A DNA stretch of 64,000 bases, taken from the NCBI RefSeq assembly GCF_002252565.1, contig NZ_NPML01000019.1, forward strand, positions 558,001 through 622,000. The letters are read 5' to 3'. Source of the DNA: Petroclostridium xylanilyticum (GTDB lineage: Bacteria > Bacillota > Clostridia > SK-Y3). The position numbers and the translations under genes were made by a program. This document shows, one piece after another, positions 41,543-49,570 of the stretch; the first letter of the stretch is position 1, and the number at the start of each line of letters is the position of its first letter. The notes below the pieces were generated by a model. It had not been told where the DNA came from. It did not search any database and saw only the letters and a list, made by a program, of their open reading frames with translations.

Positions 41543-42805
41543 TTACATTACCTCCTCTGGTGAAACAATTTTGCCTGCAACCGCAGAAGCTGCCGCAACT
41601 GCCGGACTGGATAGATATACTTCGCTCTCAGGGTGTCCCATTCTGCCCACAAAGTTTCTATTGGTGGTTGCAACCGCCCTTTCCCCTTTTGCCAGAATTC
41701 CCATGTGTCCACCGAGACATGGTCCGCAGGTAGGGGTACTCACAACGGCTCCCGCTTCAATAAATATTTTTAGCAGTCCTTCTTCCATCGCTTGAAGATA
41801 GATTTTCTGTGTTGCAGGGAAAATGATCGTTCTGACATGGGGATGGACTTTTTTCCCTTTCAGAATGCTTGCCGCAACTCTTAAGTCTTCTATTCTGCCA
41901 TTCGTACATGATCCTATGACAACCTGGTCAATTGTAACTTCTCCAACCTCATCAATGGTTCTCGTATTCTCAGGAAGATGCGGAAATGCAACAGTCGGTT
42001 TGATTTGTCCCAGATCAATAATGTAAGTTTCGCTATACTCTGCGTCCTCATCAGCTTTATAAATCTTGTATTCTTTTGTAGAGTGCTCTTTTACATAGGC
42101 CAGGGTCTTATCATCCACTTCAAATATTCCATTTTTGGCCCCCGCCTCAATCGCCATGTTAGCCATGGCAAAACGGTCATCCATGGACAGCTCCTTTACT
42201 CCTTCGCCTACAAATTCCATGGATTTATAAAGAGCACCATCCACTCCTATCATCCCAATAATATGAAGGATTACATCTTTACCGCTCACCCATTTGTTTA
42301 ACTTACCCTTCAGCTCAAACTTAATAGCTTCAGGTACCTTGAACCAGGCTTCTCCCGTTGCCATTCCGGCTGCCATGTCAGTACTGCCTATTCCTGTAGA
42401 AAATGCGCCTAAGGCTCCATAAGTGCAGGTATGAGAATCCGCTCCTATTACAACATCTCCTGGAACTACCAGTCCTTTTTCAGGGATAAGGGCGTGCTCA
42501 ATGCCCATCTGTCCTATTTCGAAATAATTCATAATTTTCATCTTTCTTGCAAATTCACGGATATATTTGCATTGTTCTGCCGATTTGATATCCTTATTAG
42601 GAGTAAAGTGATCAGGAACAATTGCAATTTTATTTACATCAAATACTTTGTCTACGCCAATTTTTTCAAACTCCTTTACTGCTACCGGCGTAGTAACATC
42701 ATTTCCCAGTACCAAATCCAATTTAGCTTTTATTAACTGGCCTGGAACAACTTTATCCAATCCCGCATGATCTGCCAAAATCTTTTGCGTCATTGTCATG
42801 CCCAT
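41543..42805 (-). CDS. leuC: 3-isopropylmalate dehydratase large subunit
   Basis: 420-residue aconitase-family subunit with a [4Fe-4S] cluster bound by cysteines in GSCTNGR and in [25 protein letters not shown] at the N-terminus is typical. GGAGG precedes the ATG. First visible gene of the operon; leuA is not in the window. The leader shows no T-box that I could find. Confidence 0.95.
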   Translation of the reverse strand: MGMTMTQKILADHAGLDKVVPGQLIKAKLDLVLGNDVTTPVAVKEFEKIGVDKVFDVNKIAIVPDHFTPNKDIKSAEQCKYIREFARKMKIMNYFEIGQMGIEHALIPEKGLVVPGDVVIGADSHTCTYGALGAFSTGIGSTDMAAGMATGEAWFKVPEAIKFELKGKLNKWVSGKDVILHIIGMIGVDGALYKSMEFVGEGVKELSMDDRFAMANMAIEAGAKNGIFEVDDKTLAYVKEHSTKEYKIYKADEDAEYSETYIIDLGQIKPTVAFPHLPENTRTIDEVGEVTIDQVVIGSCTNGRIEDLRVAASILKGKKVHPHVRTIIFPATQKIYLQAMEEGLLKIFIEAGAVVSTPTCGPCLGGHMGILAKGERAVATTNRNFVGRMGHPESEVYLSSPAVAAASAVAGKIVSPEEVM

Positions 42806-43179
42806 AAATATTCCTCCCTCTTAGATAACTCTATTATTCATATTCCCTATCACGAATTCGTCTTGACTAAGTTTTAGATTAAGATTAATATATCTCTCAA
42901 AATTAAACTTTTTAATTCAACTTTAGTACCGCGCTTATTGTAGATGCTTTGTTAGAAAAAGATTAGTTTATTTATTTCTATTGTAACCTAAATAAATATA
43001 AATTTCTTCTTAATTACTATTAAAAACAAGCACAAAAAAATAACGTTTCTTGTTATAGAAACATTATTTTATATAAATTTGAATTTTTAAATTATTATTA
43101 ATTTCCCAACTTATTTATACTCAACATATATCATCAATACTATGTTTCTTAATCTCAATCTATATTTTTATCTGCATCT
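42806..43179. other. leuC upstream region
   Basis: AT-rich, 374 bases. Contains an AGATTA-type fragment (about 42873-42895) and the terminator of the AraC gene. No T-box specifier or antiterminator sequence and no leader peptide rich in Leu codons was recognised. Confidence 0.45.
43038..43069 (-). terminator. Terminator of the AraC-type regulator
   Basis: AAATAACGTTTC pairs with GAAACATTATTT (one mismatch); on the minus strand it runs into TTTTTTTGTG. Confidence 0.78.
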
Positions 43180-44085
43180 TTATTTATTCATCCTCGCCGC
43201 TTTCATCCTTTTCTTGTACTTTAACGGGGTCATGCCTACATATTTCTTAAAAATATCATTATATCTTTGCTGGCTTGAAAACCCTACACTAAGTGCTACA
43301 TCGCTTACTTTCAAATCTGTTTTTTCCAGTAATTCCTTTGATTTTTCCACCCTCACTTTGAGTAAATAACTCTTAGGGCTTATATCAAATTCTTCTTTAA
43401 AAGCATGAGCAAAATAACTTTGACTTAAGAATATATACCTTGCCACATCAGTAAGAGTTAAATCCTTTTCATAATTTTTTTCCATGTACTCCTTCGCAAT
43501 TTGCATCAGTTCTTTTACTTTTAAGCTTTTATTTTTTATACTTTCTTCCCATTCCATTTTGAGTGCACGGGAAATAAGCACAAACAGCTCCATAATTAAA
43601 AGATAGCTTAAAAAGTCACCCCATAAATCCTGTTTTTCCTTTTCCCTTAAAATTCTGTTCATTACATACACAATATCATTTTTTCGGCTCACCTTAAGTG
43701 TAATAAAAGGACCGCTTTCCTTATTCTTGACAAATTCTATAAAGTCATTAAGCGATATATCGGAATATTCATCATCATGTTGATTGCGAAATTTAAACCT
43801 TAAAACTATGAATTCACAGCCTGATTGAGATTTTACAATAAACTTGTGTGGCTGATACGGCTTAATAATTACAATATCATTAGGACCCAAATGTACATCC
43901 TGCCCGGAAATTTGAAATATTGCATTTCCCCGTTTTATATAAACCATTTCAAAATGGTCATGAACGTTGGTTTCCATTGACCAGCTCGGGTCATGAATCC
44001 TTTCCAGTGTTTTTACGATTACAGGTAAAAATGATCCATTATTAATTAACCCTTCCCAGGCTTTAGGCAGCATTGCCTCAGACAT
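43180..44085 (-). CDS. AraC family transcriptional regulator
   Basis: 301 residues: N-terminal cupin sensor (HDHFEMVYIKRGNAIFQISG) and C-terminal double HTH (DLTLTDVARYIFLSQSYFAHAFK then VSDVALSVGFSSQQRYNDIFKKYVGMTPLKYKK in part). The last residues are rich in Lys/Arg. ATG 44085 has AAGGA eight bases upstream; the frame extends to 44163. The regulated genes are not obvious; flanking genes are leucine synthesis and coat proteins. Confidence 0.85.
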   Translation of the reverse strand: MSEAMLPKAWEGLINNGSFLPVIVKTLERIHDPSWSMETNVHDHFEMVYIKRGNAIFQISGQDVHLGPNDIVIIKPYQPHKFIVKSQSGCEFIVLRFKFRNQHDDEYSDISLNDFIEFVKNKESGPFITLKVSRKNDIVYVMNRILREKEKQDLWGDFLSYLLIMELFVLISRALKMEWEESIKNKSLKVKELMQIAKEYMEKNYEKDLTLTDVARYIFLSQSYFAHAFKEEFDISPKSYLLKVRVEKSKELLEKTDLKVSDVALSVGFSSQQRYNDIFKKYVGMTPLKYKKRMKAARMNK

Positions 44086-44228
44086 GTCACTCATCCTTTT
44101 TGTTAAATATTTATACTTATTATAACATAAAACATTAAAAATGAGGAGTAGACGTTGCATCATTATGTATAGGTAAAAAAAGTAAAGACTATTGCCGATG
44201 TATCAACAATAGCCTTCCTCTTATAATT

Positions 44229-44317
44229 AACCGACTCTAAAACTAAAAATTATCATTTTAAAGTTGGTTAATTTCATCGATAACTACATTCATTTATTTT
44301 TAATATAGGGTATAGAT
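44229..44317. repeat. ATCGATAAC element, copy 3 (right end decayed)
   Basis: AACCGACTCTAAAACTAAAA to AAAGTTGGTTAATTTCATCG and ATAACTACATT match copies 1 and 2, but the closing GGTTATCGAT has been lost. It lies past the stop of the coat gene at 44344. Confidence 0.7.
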
Positions 44318-44343
44318 ATAAATTATTTAACTTTTATTATATC

Positions 44344-44589
44344 TCAACCAACAAATTGGTTTTTTACTTGCATAATATCAGTTTGATCAGCCGGTGCAGC
44401 AGGTTTATAATAGCCTTTCTGCTCTGCAATTTTATATAAATTGTATTGGAATGTCTCATCACCAGCTCTCAGCTGGGCAATTGTTTGTCTAAGCTGCTCA
44501 TTGCCAGCCTGTACGAGAACATTGGAATAACCAACTATACTGCTATTTAACATCGAAAGTACGTCATTTACCATATCTCTCTCTTGCAT
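44344..44589 (-). CDS. CotF-like spore coat protein, C-terminal-half type
   Basis: 81 residues: MQERDMVNDVLSMLNSSIVG is the hallmark of CotF C-terminal halves (DKDIANDML type), followed by helical NEQLRQTIAQLRAGDETFQ and YKIAEQKGYYKP, the usual ending. Ferritin-like two-helix unit. With the preceding 60-residue gene it would make one CotF. Both are in one operon, 13 bases apart. Confidence 0.82.
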   Translation of the reverse strand: MQERDMVNDVLSMLNSSIVGYSNVLVQAGNEQLRQTIAQLRAGDETFQYNLYKIAEQKGYYKPAAPADQTDIMQVKNQFVG

Positions 44590-44602
44590 TTTTTTTCCTC
44601 CT

Positions 44603-44785
44603 TTAGCTTAAGAATGACATTAGTTTTTGTTTAGTATTTTTCGCATCCTGCGCAGATTTCTCAAACATTTGTTTAATCTGCGGATCAGTAGCTTGTTGCG
44701 CATAGGTACTCAACTTCTGATATGCTGTTTCATGAGCACCAATAAGATGTCGTAGGTTTTGAAGTTCTAATTGATTTAATTGCAT
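44603..44785 (-). CDS. CotF-like spore coat protein, N-terminal-half type
   Basis: 60 residues from ATG 44785 (AAGGAG upstream; frame to 44815): LNQLELQNLRHLIGAHETAY then TDPQIKQMFEKSAQDAKNTKQKL, two helices as in the N-terminal half of CotF/ferritin-like coat proteins. Upstream, GAATA-N18-GATACTA resembles a sigma-G promoter (one or two mismatches). Spore-related by family. Confidence 0.8.
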   Translation of the reverse strand: MQLNQLELQNLRHLIGAHETAYQKLSTYAQQATDPQIKQMFEKSAQDAKNTKQKLMSFLS

Positions 44786-44979
44786 TATAAACAACACTCC
44801 TTTCTTGATTTTCAAGTATAGTATCTTTAATTAAATTGTAAATTATTCATATATTTTTATTCTACAAGAGACCGCCGCCTCTATGTAATAAATTTCAAGC
44901 AAACCTATCATAACAATAATACATGCTGCCAAGCAGCAACCGCAAATATTGGGCTAGCCTCACACATATACTTTTTAAC

Positions 44980-45609
44980 TTATACAAAACGAAGTAAGGC
45001 TATAATTACTAAAATAAACCCCGGCAATAAAGTAAGCTTTTCTCCAACGTGGTTAATTATGCTTTGCCTTGCAGTTATATTGCCTAGCCCTATTAAAATA
45101 AAATGTGTCAGTCCAAATAAAAATGGTGTTGTAAAAGGATTTAATCCAAAAAGGGATAGCGTAAAAGCCGCAATAGAAGCGTCCATTGCCACCGCCAGGC
45201 CAAGGATGGTTCCTTCCGCAGGTTTAATATCATTTTCCTTATCTACATCTGCCAGCAAGGGGTTACGCAAAACTTTTATCAGGTCTTTTATTGAAATATT
45301 TAATTTAGGTGAAGCCTTTTGTTGTTCACACATCTCATTTTTTTGATTGTATCCCTCTTTTAATGTAAACAATCCAAGTAAGAGTAAAAGTGCAGCCCCG
45401 ATGTATTTAGCCATTTCCAGGGATATGTAATGCTTTAAATTAGAACCTACCAGCATTGTAATCATTGAACACACTACTGACCAGAATGAGATTACCAATA
45501 AAGATGGTAAGGATATTTTAATTTTTCGTAATCCAAAAGCAAAACCACCCCAGAAACCGTCTAAACTTACTGCAATTGCAATTAAAAGTACACTGATAAT
45601 GCCATTCAT
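44980..45609 (-). CDS. ytaF: Sporulation membrane protein YtaF (MntP-like)
   Basis: 209 residues, six TM segments in two inverted halves, each starting with a conserved acidic motif (VSLDGFWGGFAFGLRKIKI and VAMDASIAAFTLSLFGL), as in MntP/YtaF cation exporters. A hydrophilic loop (KEGYNQKNEMCEQQKASP) links the halves. ATG 45609 has GGAGTGAG upstream; the frame extends to 45678. The substrate is unknown; YtaF is produced during sporulation in Bacillus. Confidence 0.85.
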   Translation of the reverse strand: MNGIISVLLIAIAVSLDGFWGGFAFGLRKIKISLPSLLVISFWSVVCSMITMLVGSNLKHYISLEMAKYIGAALLLLLGLFTLKEGYNQKNEMCEQQKASPKLNISIKDLIKVLRNPLLADVDKENDIKPAEGTILGLAVAMDASIAAFTLSLFGLNPFTTPFLFGLTHFILIGLGNITARQSIINHVGEKLTLLPGFILVIIALLRFV

Positions 45610-45722
45610 AAGTAACTCACTCCATTTCTTAATTCTTAACTCATAATTAGAATATGAAATGGAGCATACAATTGACACACCTGCTTAGCACAATAGGTTA
45701 AATGGTAATTTCATAAAAATAC

Positions 45723-46085
45723 CTATAGTATCTCTTGTATTCTTTTCTCAAGTAAACCTATTAATAAATCATCATCCTCCAATGCTTTTCCCATCCTAAT
45801 TGTTATATGCGGATAATCCTGATTCACTTCTTTCAGGATCTGCGGGATATCCTCTTGGATATGGATCCCGCTGTATATGAATAGAGGTACAACCAGTATA
45901 GTGTCGACGCCTTTTTCAGCCAGCTTGCTGATTGCCTTGCGAATATTGGGCTCCGCCAGCTCCATATGCGCTCCTTCTACATCTTTATACCCTCTTGCCT
46001 TTAACTTGTCAATGATGCTTTTAAAAGTTTGCTGAGCCTCCTGTGCCCTACTACCATGTCCAATCACCAAAATTCCTTGGTTCAT
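45723..46085 (-). CDS. cbiX: Sirohydrochlorin cobaltochelatase-like protein (short CbiX)
   Basis: 120-residue single-domain chelatase (CbiX-S type): MNQGILVIGHGSRAQEAQQTF with the metal-binding His near residue 10, and VPLFIYSGIHIQEDIP with the second His. It would insert cobalt (or nickel/iron) into sirohydrochlorin. It follows the cobalt transport genes, which supports cobalt. Confidence 0.9.
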   Translation of the reverse strand: MNQGILVIGHGSRAQEAQQTFKSIIDKLKARGYKDVEGAHMELAEPNIRKAISKLAEKGVDTILVVPLFIYSGIHIQEDIPQILKEVNQDYPHITIRMGKALEDDDLLIGLLEKRIQEIL

Positions 46086-46125
46086 ATTTATCGCTCCTTG
46101 TTTAAGTATATCTATTTGGTCAACC

Positions 46126-46153
46126 CGGGGACGGTTCGAAACTACTGAAAAAG
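46126..46153. repeat. REP-like fragment
   Basis: GGGGACGGTTCGAAACTACT then GAAAAAGT; inverted match to the segment at 7850-7871. Lies between cbiO and cbiX. Confidence 0.55.
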
Positions 46154-46161
46154 TGCTTATT

Positions 46162-46992
46162 TTATATTAATTGAAATAATTCTTCCTTATTTCTCGGCAC
46201 CTTGGCATTCTTCCCTATTAAACCCTTATCTTTCAACTGTTCATATACCTCAATCACCCAAGGTTTCTGTAAATCAGATTTCTCTAATAAGTTGCTATCC
46301 AAAAATATCTCCTGTGGCGGTCCTTCCTTCAGTAATTTCCCATCTTTTAGAATAAATATATAGTCAGCCCAGGAGTAGGCCTTGTCTATATCATGAGTAG
46401 AAAGTATAACGGTTTTTCCCTGTTTGTTTAATTCGTCAAAAAGATTCATCATCTGTTGCGTATGTTTAGGGTCCAGACTATCAGTAGGTTCATCAAATAT
46501 GATAACTTTAGGCTCCATTGCCAATATACCGGCAATGCACACCCTCTTTTTTTGTCCATAACTTAAAAAATGGGTAGGCTTGTCCTTTAGAAAGATAATT
46601 CCCGTCTCATTCATTACCTTTTCCACCCTTTTTTGGACTTCAAAAAGATCCAGCTTCAGGTTCATAGGACCAAAGGAAATCTCTTGAAATACACTTGCAG
46701 AAAAGAGCTGAGAATCAGCATCTTGAAACACAATTCCTATATTTTTACGTAACTCAACCAGTGAAGAGCGTTTATACGTAAGCTCTTTTCCTTCATATTT
46801 CACTTTACCCTTTGTAGGCTGATAAATGCCGTTAAAATGTAAAAAAAGTGTAGACTTACCTGCACCATTACCACCTAGTACGGCAATCTTTTTTCCCTGT
46901 TCAATTCTTATACTCAGTCCCTTTAACCCATAGGTACCGTCAGGATATTGAAATTCTAAATCTTCAGTTTCCAATATATATTTGTCCAGCAT
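46162..46992 (-). CDS. cbiO: Cobalt ECF transporter ATPase CbiO
   Basis: 276-residue ABC ATPase: Walker A GGNGAGKSTLF, Q-loop FQDADSQLFSASV (ECF type), signature LSYGQKKRV, Walker B VIIFDEPTDSLD, H-loop LSTHDID, plus a C-terminal extension. Energises cobalt uptake by CbiMNQ. ATG 46992 has GGAG five bases upstream; GTG at 46998 is the alternative. Confidence 0.94.
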   Translation of the reverse strand: MLDKYILETEDLEFQYPDGTYGLKGLSIRIEQGKKIAVLGGNGAGKSTLFLHFNGIYQPTKGKVKYEGKELTYKRSSLVELRKNIGIVFQDADSQLFSASVFQEISFGPMNLKLDLFEVQKRVEKVMNETGIIFLKDKPTHFLSYGQKKRVCIAGILAMEPKVIIFDEPTDSLDPKHTQQMMNLFDELNKQGKTVILSTHDIDKAYSWADYIFILKDGKLLKEGPPQEIFLDSNLLEKSDLQKPWVIEVYEQLKDKGLIGKNAKVPRNKEELFQLI

Positions 46993-47133
46993 CCTCACTC
47001 CATTTGCTCAATTAAGAATTAAAAGTTAAAAACGATTTGGAACGCACTAAAAATCTTGTATTAATTTTTGTATTTTGCATGCGCATCACAATTGCAACTC
47101 CAATGTAAAATCATTATTGCGTTATATAAATCT

Positions 47134-47901
47134 CTATTTATAGAACAAAGCTAATATAATAAGTAACATATCTATAATAACTATAGAAAAAACATTAACT
47201 ATAGAATTTTTATACCGCGGCTCAAGAACATTCAATGCTCCATCATATCCCCTGGATTCCAAACTTGTATAAAGCGCTTGAGACCGGTACAAAGACCTTA
47301 TAAACAGGGCTGAAATCAATTGTGCAAAAGAATGATAGCCTCTTTTAACTGAACAATACCCCAAACGTGCATCCTGGGAAATATATATGCGGTTTGCAGT
47401 TTCCAACATAACAAAAGTGAATTTATATATTAGCCCCATTAATTCAAGCAGGATTACAGGGCACTTCAGTTTCCTTAATACCGAAATAAGTTGTATCATA
47501 GGCGTGGTAAGTGCCAGGAAATAAAGGCAAGAAACTGCTCCAAGGGATTTGAATACCAATCTCATGGCAGTTTCCATGCTCTCATAAGTAATCCCTATAT
47601 TATATCTAAAAAAATTATGACTAACAATTATGTTCTCTTCTCCCCTCACTCCTACTACAACAATAGTCATTACACTAAGTATTAAAAATGACAGCGGTAG
47701 AAGCATTATTTTTATGTAAAATCCAGCAGGAATTTTAGCTTTAAAAATGACAATCAAGGCTGGAACAAATATTGTTATAAGGGATACAGTGATTGATTTA
47801 CTTAAAAGACATATTGCCATGGTTAGAAAAGCAAATGTAAATTTTTCCATAGGGCTCGCCTTTAACTTATTTACATAAGCATATTTATCTATATAAATCA
47901 T
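47134..47901 (-). CDS. cbiQ: Cobalt ECF transporter T component CbiQ
   Basis: 255 residues with five to six TM segments and the coupling motifs ARLGYCSVKRGYHSF (first Ala-Arg-Gly-type) and SLESRGYDGALN (second), which dock on CbiO. Overlaps cbiN by 4 bases. Confidence 0.92.
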   Translation of the reverse strand: MIYIDKYAYVNKLKASPMEKFTFAFLTMAICLLSKSITVSLITIFVPALIVIFKAKIPAGFYIKIMLLPLSFLILSVMTIVVVGVRGEENIIVSHNFFRYNIGITYESMETAMRLVFKSLGAVSCLYFLALTTPMIQLISVLRKLKCPVILLELMGLIYKFTFVMLETANRIYISQDARLGYCSVKRGYHSFAQLISALFIRSLYRSQALYTSLESRGYDGALNVLEPRYKNSIVNVFSIVIIDMLLIILALFYK

Positions 47902-48203
47902 GTCGTTTGACTCATTCCTTTTTTCTTACCTACAGTATACCCAATGTAATAGAAGATAAAACCCGCTCCTATTGCTGCCTGCAGTGCAAATAACAGGCTT
48001 TCAATTTCTCCGCTGGCAGGTTCTAAAATTGGCTCAAACCATGGTTTATAATCAGGTTTTATAGTTTCTATTACCGCCTGTGCTTTTCCATCAGCACCTC
48101 CGAATTCTGCATCCTGAATTAGAAAAAGCGGAATAACAGACAATATCACCACTAATAAAATAAGTAAAAAATTTTTTGCCAGTAACCTGTTACCCTGTAT
48201 CAT
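47898..48203 (-). CDS. cbiN: CbiN-like (PDGLE domain) cobalt transporter subunit
   Basis: 101 residues, two TM segments with a short outside loop between ([16 protein letters not shown], the PDGLE/CbiN-like loop). Auxiliary subunit of the cobalt transporter, overlapping cbiM and cbiQ by 4 bases on either side. Confidence 0.87.
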   Translation of the reverse strand: MIQGNRLLAKNFLLILLVVILSVIPLFLIQDAEFGGADGKAQAVIETIKPDYKPWFEPILEPASGEIESLLFALQAAIGAGFIFYYIGYTVGKKKGMSQTT

Positions 48204-48949
48204 ACTTTTACCTCCTTGGTTAGGACATTTAATTGTTGGAGTTCTCTGGTATTATAGGCATATAATATATTAAAAATAACAACAGTTAATATTCCTTCAC
48301 TGATTGCCAAAGGAATTTGAGTAACTGCAAAAATAGCCATAAATTTGCCAAGTGACGCCATGACCCCCCCTACAGGATCAGGGAAAGCCAATGCAAGCTG
48401 TATGGCTGTTACCATGTAAGTAACTAAATCACCTAGAGTAGCTGCTAAAAAGACAGCAAGCCAGAGTGGTCCGTTCCATTTTCTTACTCCTTTATATATC
48501 AGGAAAGCCACAATAGGGCCGGCAATTGCCATAGAAAATACATTTGCCCCTAAAGTAGTAAGACCTCCGTGGGCTAAAAGAATAGCCTGGAATATAAGTA
48601 CAATAAGACCTAACACTGATGTTACTGCCGGTCCAAAAAGTATTGCGCCTAACCCTACTCCTGTTGGATGAGAACAACTACCGGTAACAGAGGGAATTTT
48701 TAAAGCTGATAATACGAAAACAAAGGCTCCAGCCAAAGCCAGAAGCATCTTTAGATTAGGCCTTTCCTTTGTTAATTTGGAAATTTTTCCTATACCAAAT
48801 ATAACAAAAGGAAGGGATATTATCCCCCAGAAAACAGCCCAGCCCACAGGTAAAAAACCTTCCATAATATGCATGGCGTAGGCTGACATAGGAATCAGTA
48901 ATAACATAAGAAGTACATAAGACATTTTTAATAATACTTTGTTTTTCAT
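48200..48949 (-). CDS. cbiM: Cobalt ECF transporter S component CbiM
   Basis: 249 residues. After a cleavable-looking N-terminal helix comes [17 protein letters not shown]: the Met-x-His that follows signal removal is the cobalt-binding site of Cbi[17 protein letters not shown] is the second hallmark. First gene of cbiMNQO and controlled by the cobalamin riboswitch upstream. Confidence 0.94.
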   Translation of the reverse strand: MKNKVLLKMSYVLLMLLLIPMSAYAMHIMEGFLPVGWAVFWGIISLPFVIFGIGKISKLTKERPNLKMLLALAGAFVFVLSALKIPSVTGSCSHPTGVGLGAILFGPAVTSVLGLIVLIFQAILLAHGGLTTLGANVFSMAIAGPIVAFLIYKGVRKWNGPLWLAVFLAATLGDLVTYMVTAIQLALAFPDPVGGVMASLGKFMAIFAVTQIPLAISEGILTVVIFNILYAYNTRELQQLNVLTKEVKV

Positions 48950-49022
48950 TAACCTGACCTCCTCATAAAATGTTATTTAAATAAGGACTAAACTTAACGC
49001 ACTTCTGATAAGAAACAAAAAT

Positions 49023-49040
49023 CCTCTTTATAAAGAGAGG
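49023..49040 (-). terminator. Attenuator hairpin of the cbi operon
   Basis: CTCTTTATAAAGAG self-pairs and on the minus strand is followed by GATTTTTG. It lies between the riboswitch and cbiM, where a regulated terminator is expected. Confidence 0.5.
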
Positions 49041-49109
49041 GTCAGGTTGTATCATATACTTTATTAACGTTCACGTTAATCTACCCCCCCTATCACTCGT
49101 AAGGTTTGT

Positions 49110-49265
49110 AGCATCTACGATACAGGCAGGTCTCCTGGCTCAGAATCATCACAGCTTTACGCCTTCCCAGTTACTCCAGTGGCATTATGCAAAACCGCTC
49201 CTCTTTACAGTGGCGTGACCGCGCAGGATTTACACCTGCTTCCCTATTATGCATTGCTGCACCTA
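49110..49265 (-). ncRNA. Cobalamin (B12) riboswitch
   Basis: On the minus strand, in order: GGGAAGCAGGTG, AAATCCTGCGCGGTCACGCC, ACTGTAA, the B12-box part GCCACTG, GGGAAGGCG and the 3' CTGAGCCAGGAGACCTGCC. These are the conserved pieces of the cobalamin element. It controls cbiMNQO, shutting cobalt uptake when B12 is plentiful. Confidence 0.95.
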
Positions 49266-49398
49266 TATCTGGTTTTATTATATCTTTTAAAATCCTTTTC
49301 GTCTATAAAATATCTTTATTTATTTTGTAATTTATTTCACAACAAAAAAACAGCTCACTGATCTACAAGGCTAAGAGCCTGTAAACTTGCGTCTAAGG

Positions 49399-49450
49399 TC
49401 AGGGGACACACCTCTCCTTCGTCGAGGAATGTCCCCAATAAAGGCATCAA
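49399..49450. repeat. 52-bp dispersed repeat, copy 1
   Basis: Runs from TCAGGGGACACACC to CCAATAAAGGCATCAA; GGGGACA pairs with TGTCCCC and CCTC with GAGG inside. Copy 2 is at 53060-53111, same strand, four to five differences. Confidence 0.7.
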
Positions 49451-49497
49451 ACTCGCTACCGCTCAGACAAGTGATGCGGTTTTTCCTCCGCTGCGTT

Positions 49498-49561
49498 AAC
49501 AGGCTCTAAGCCTTTCCGCAACGTTCTTTCCATAATATTCTTCAAATATAAAATATACACT
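49498..49561. repeat. TIR element (GAATATTATGGAAAG family), copy 3, truncated
   Basis: Matches 6838-6898 nearly base for base, but the other half is missing; the break falls at the central hairpin. Confidence 0.7.
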
Positions 49562-49570
49562 CCAAGCGCA

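Noticed and set aside
42920-42945. AGTACCGCG as a T-box remnant before leuC
   Set aside because: Wrong strand and lacks the antiterminator context and specifier loop.
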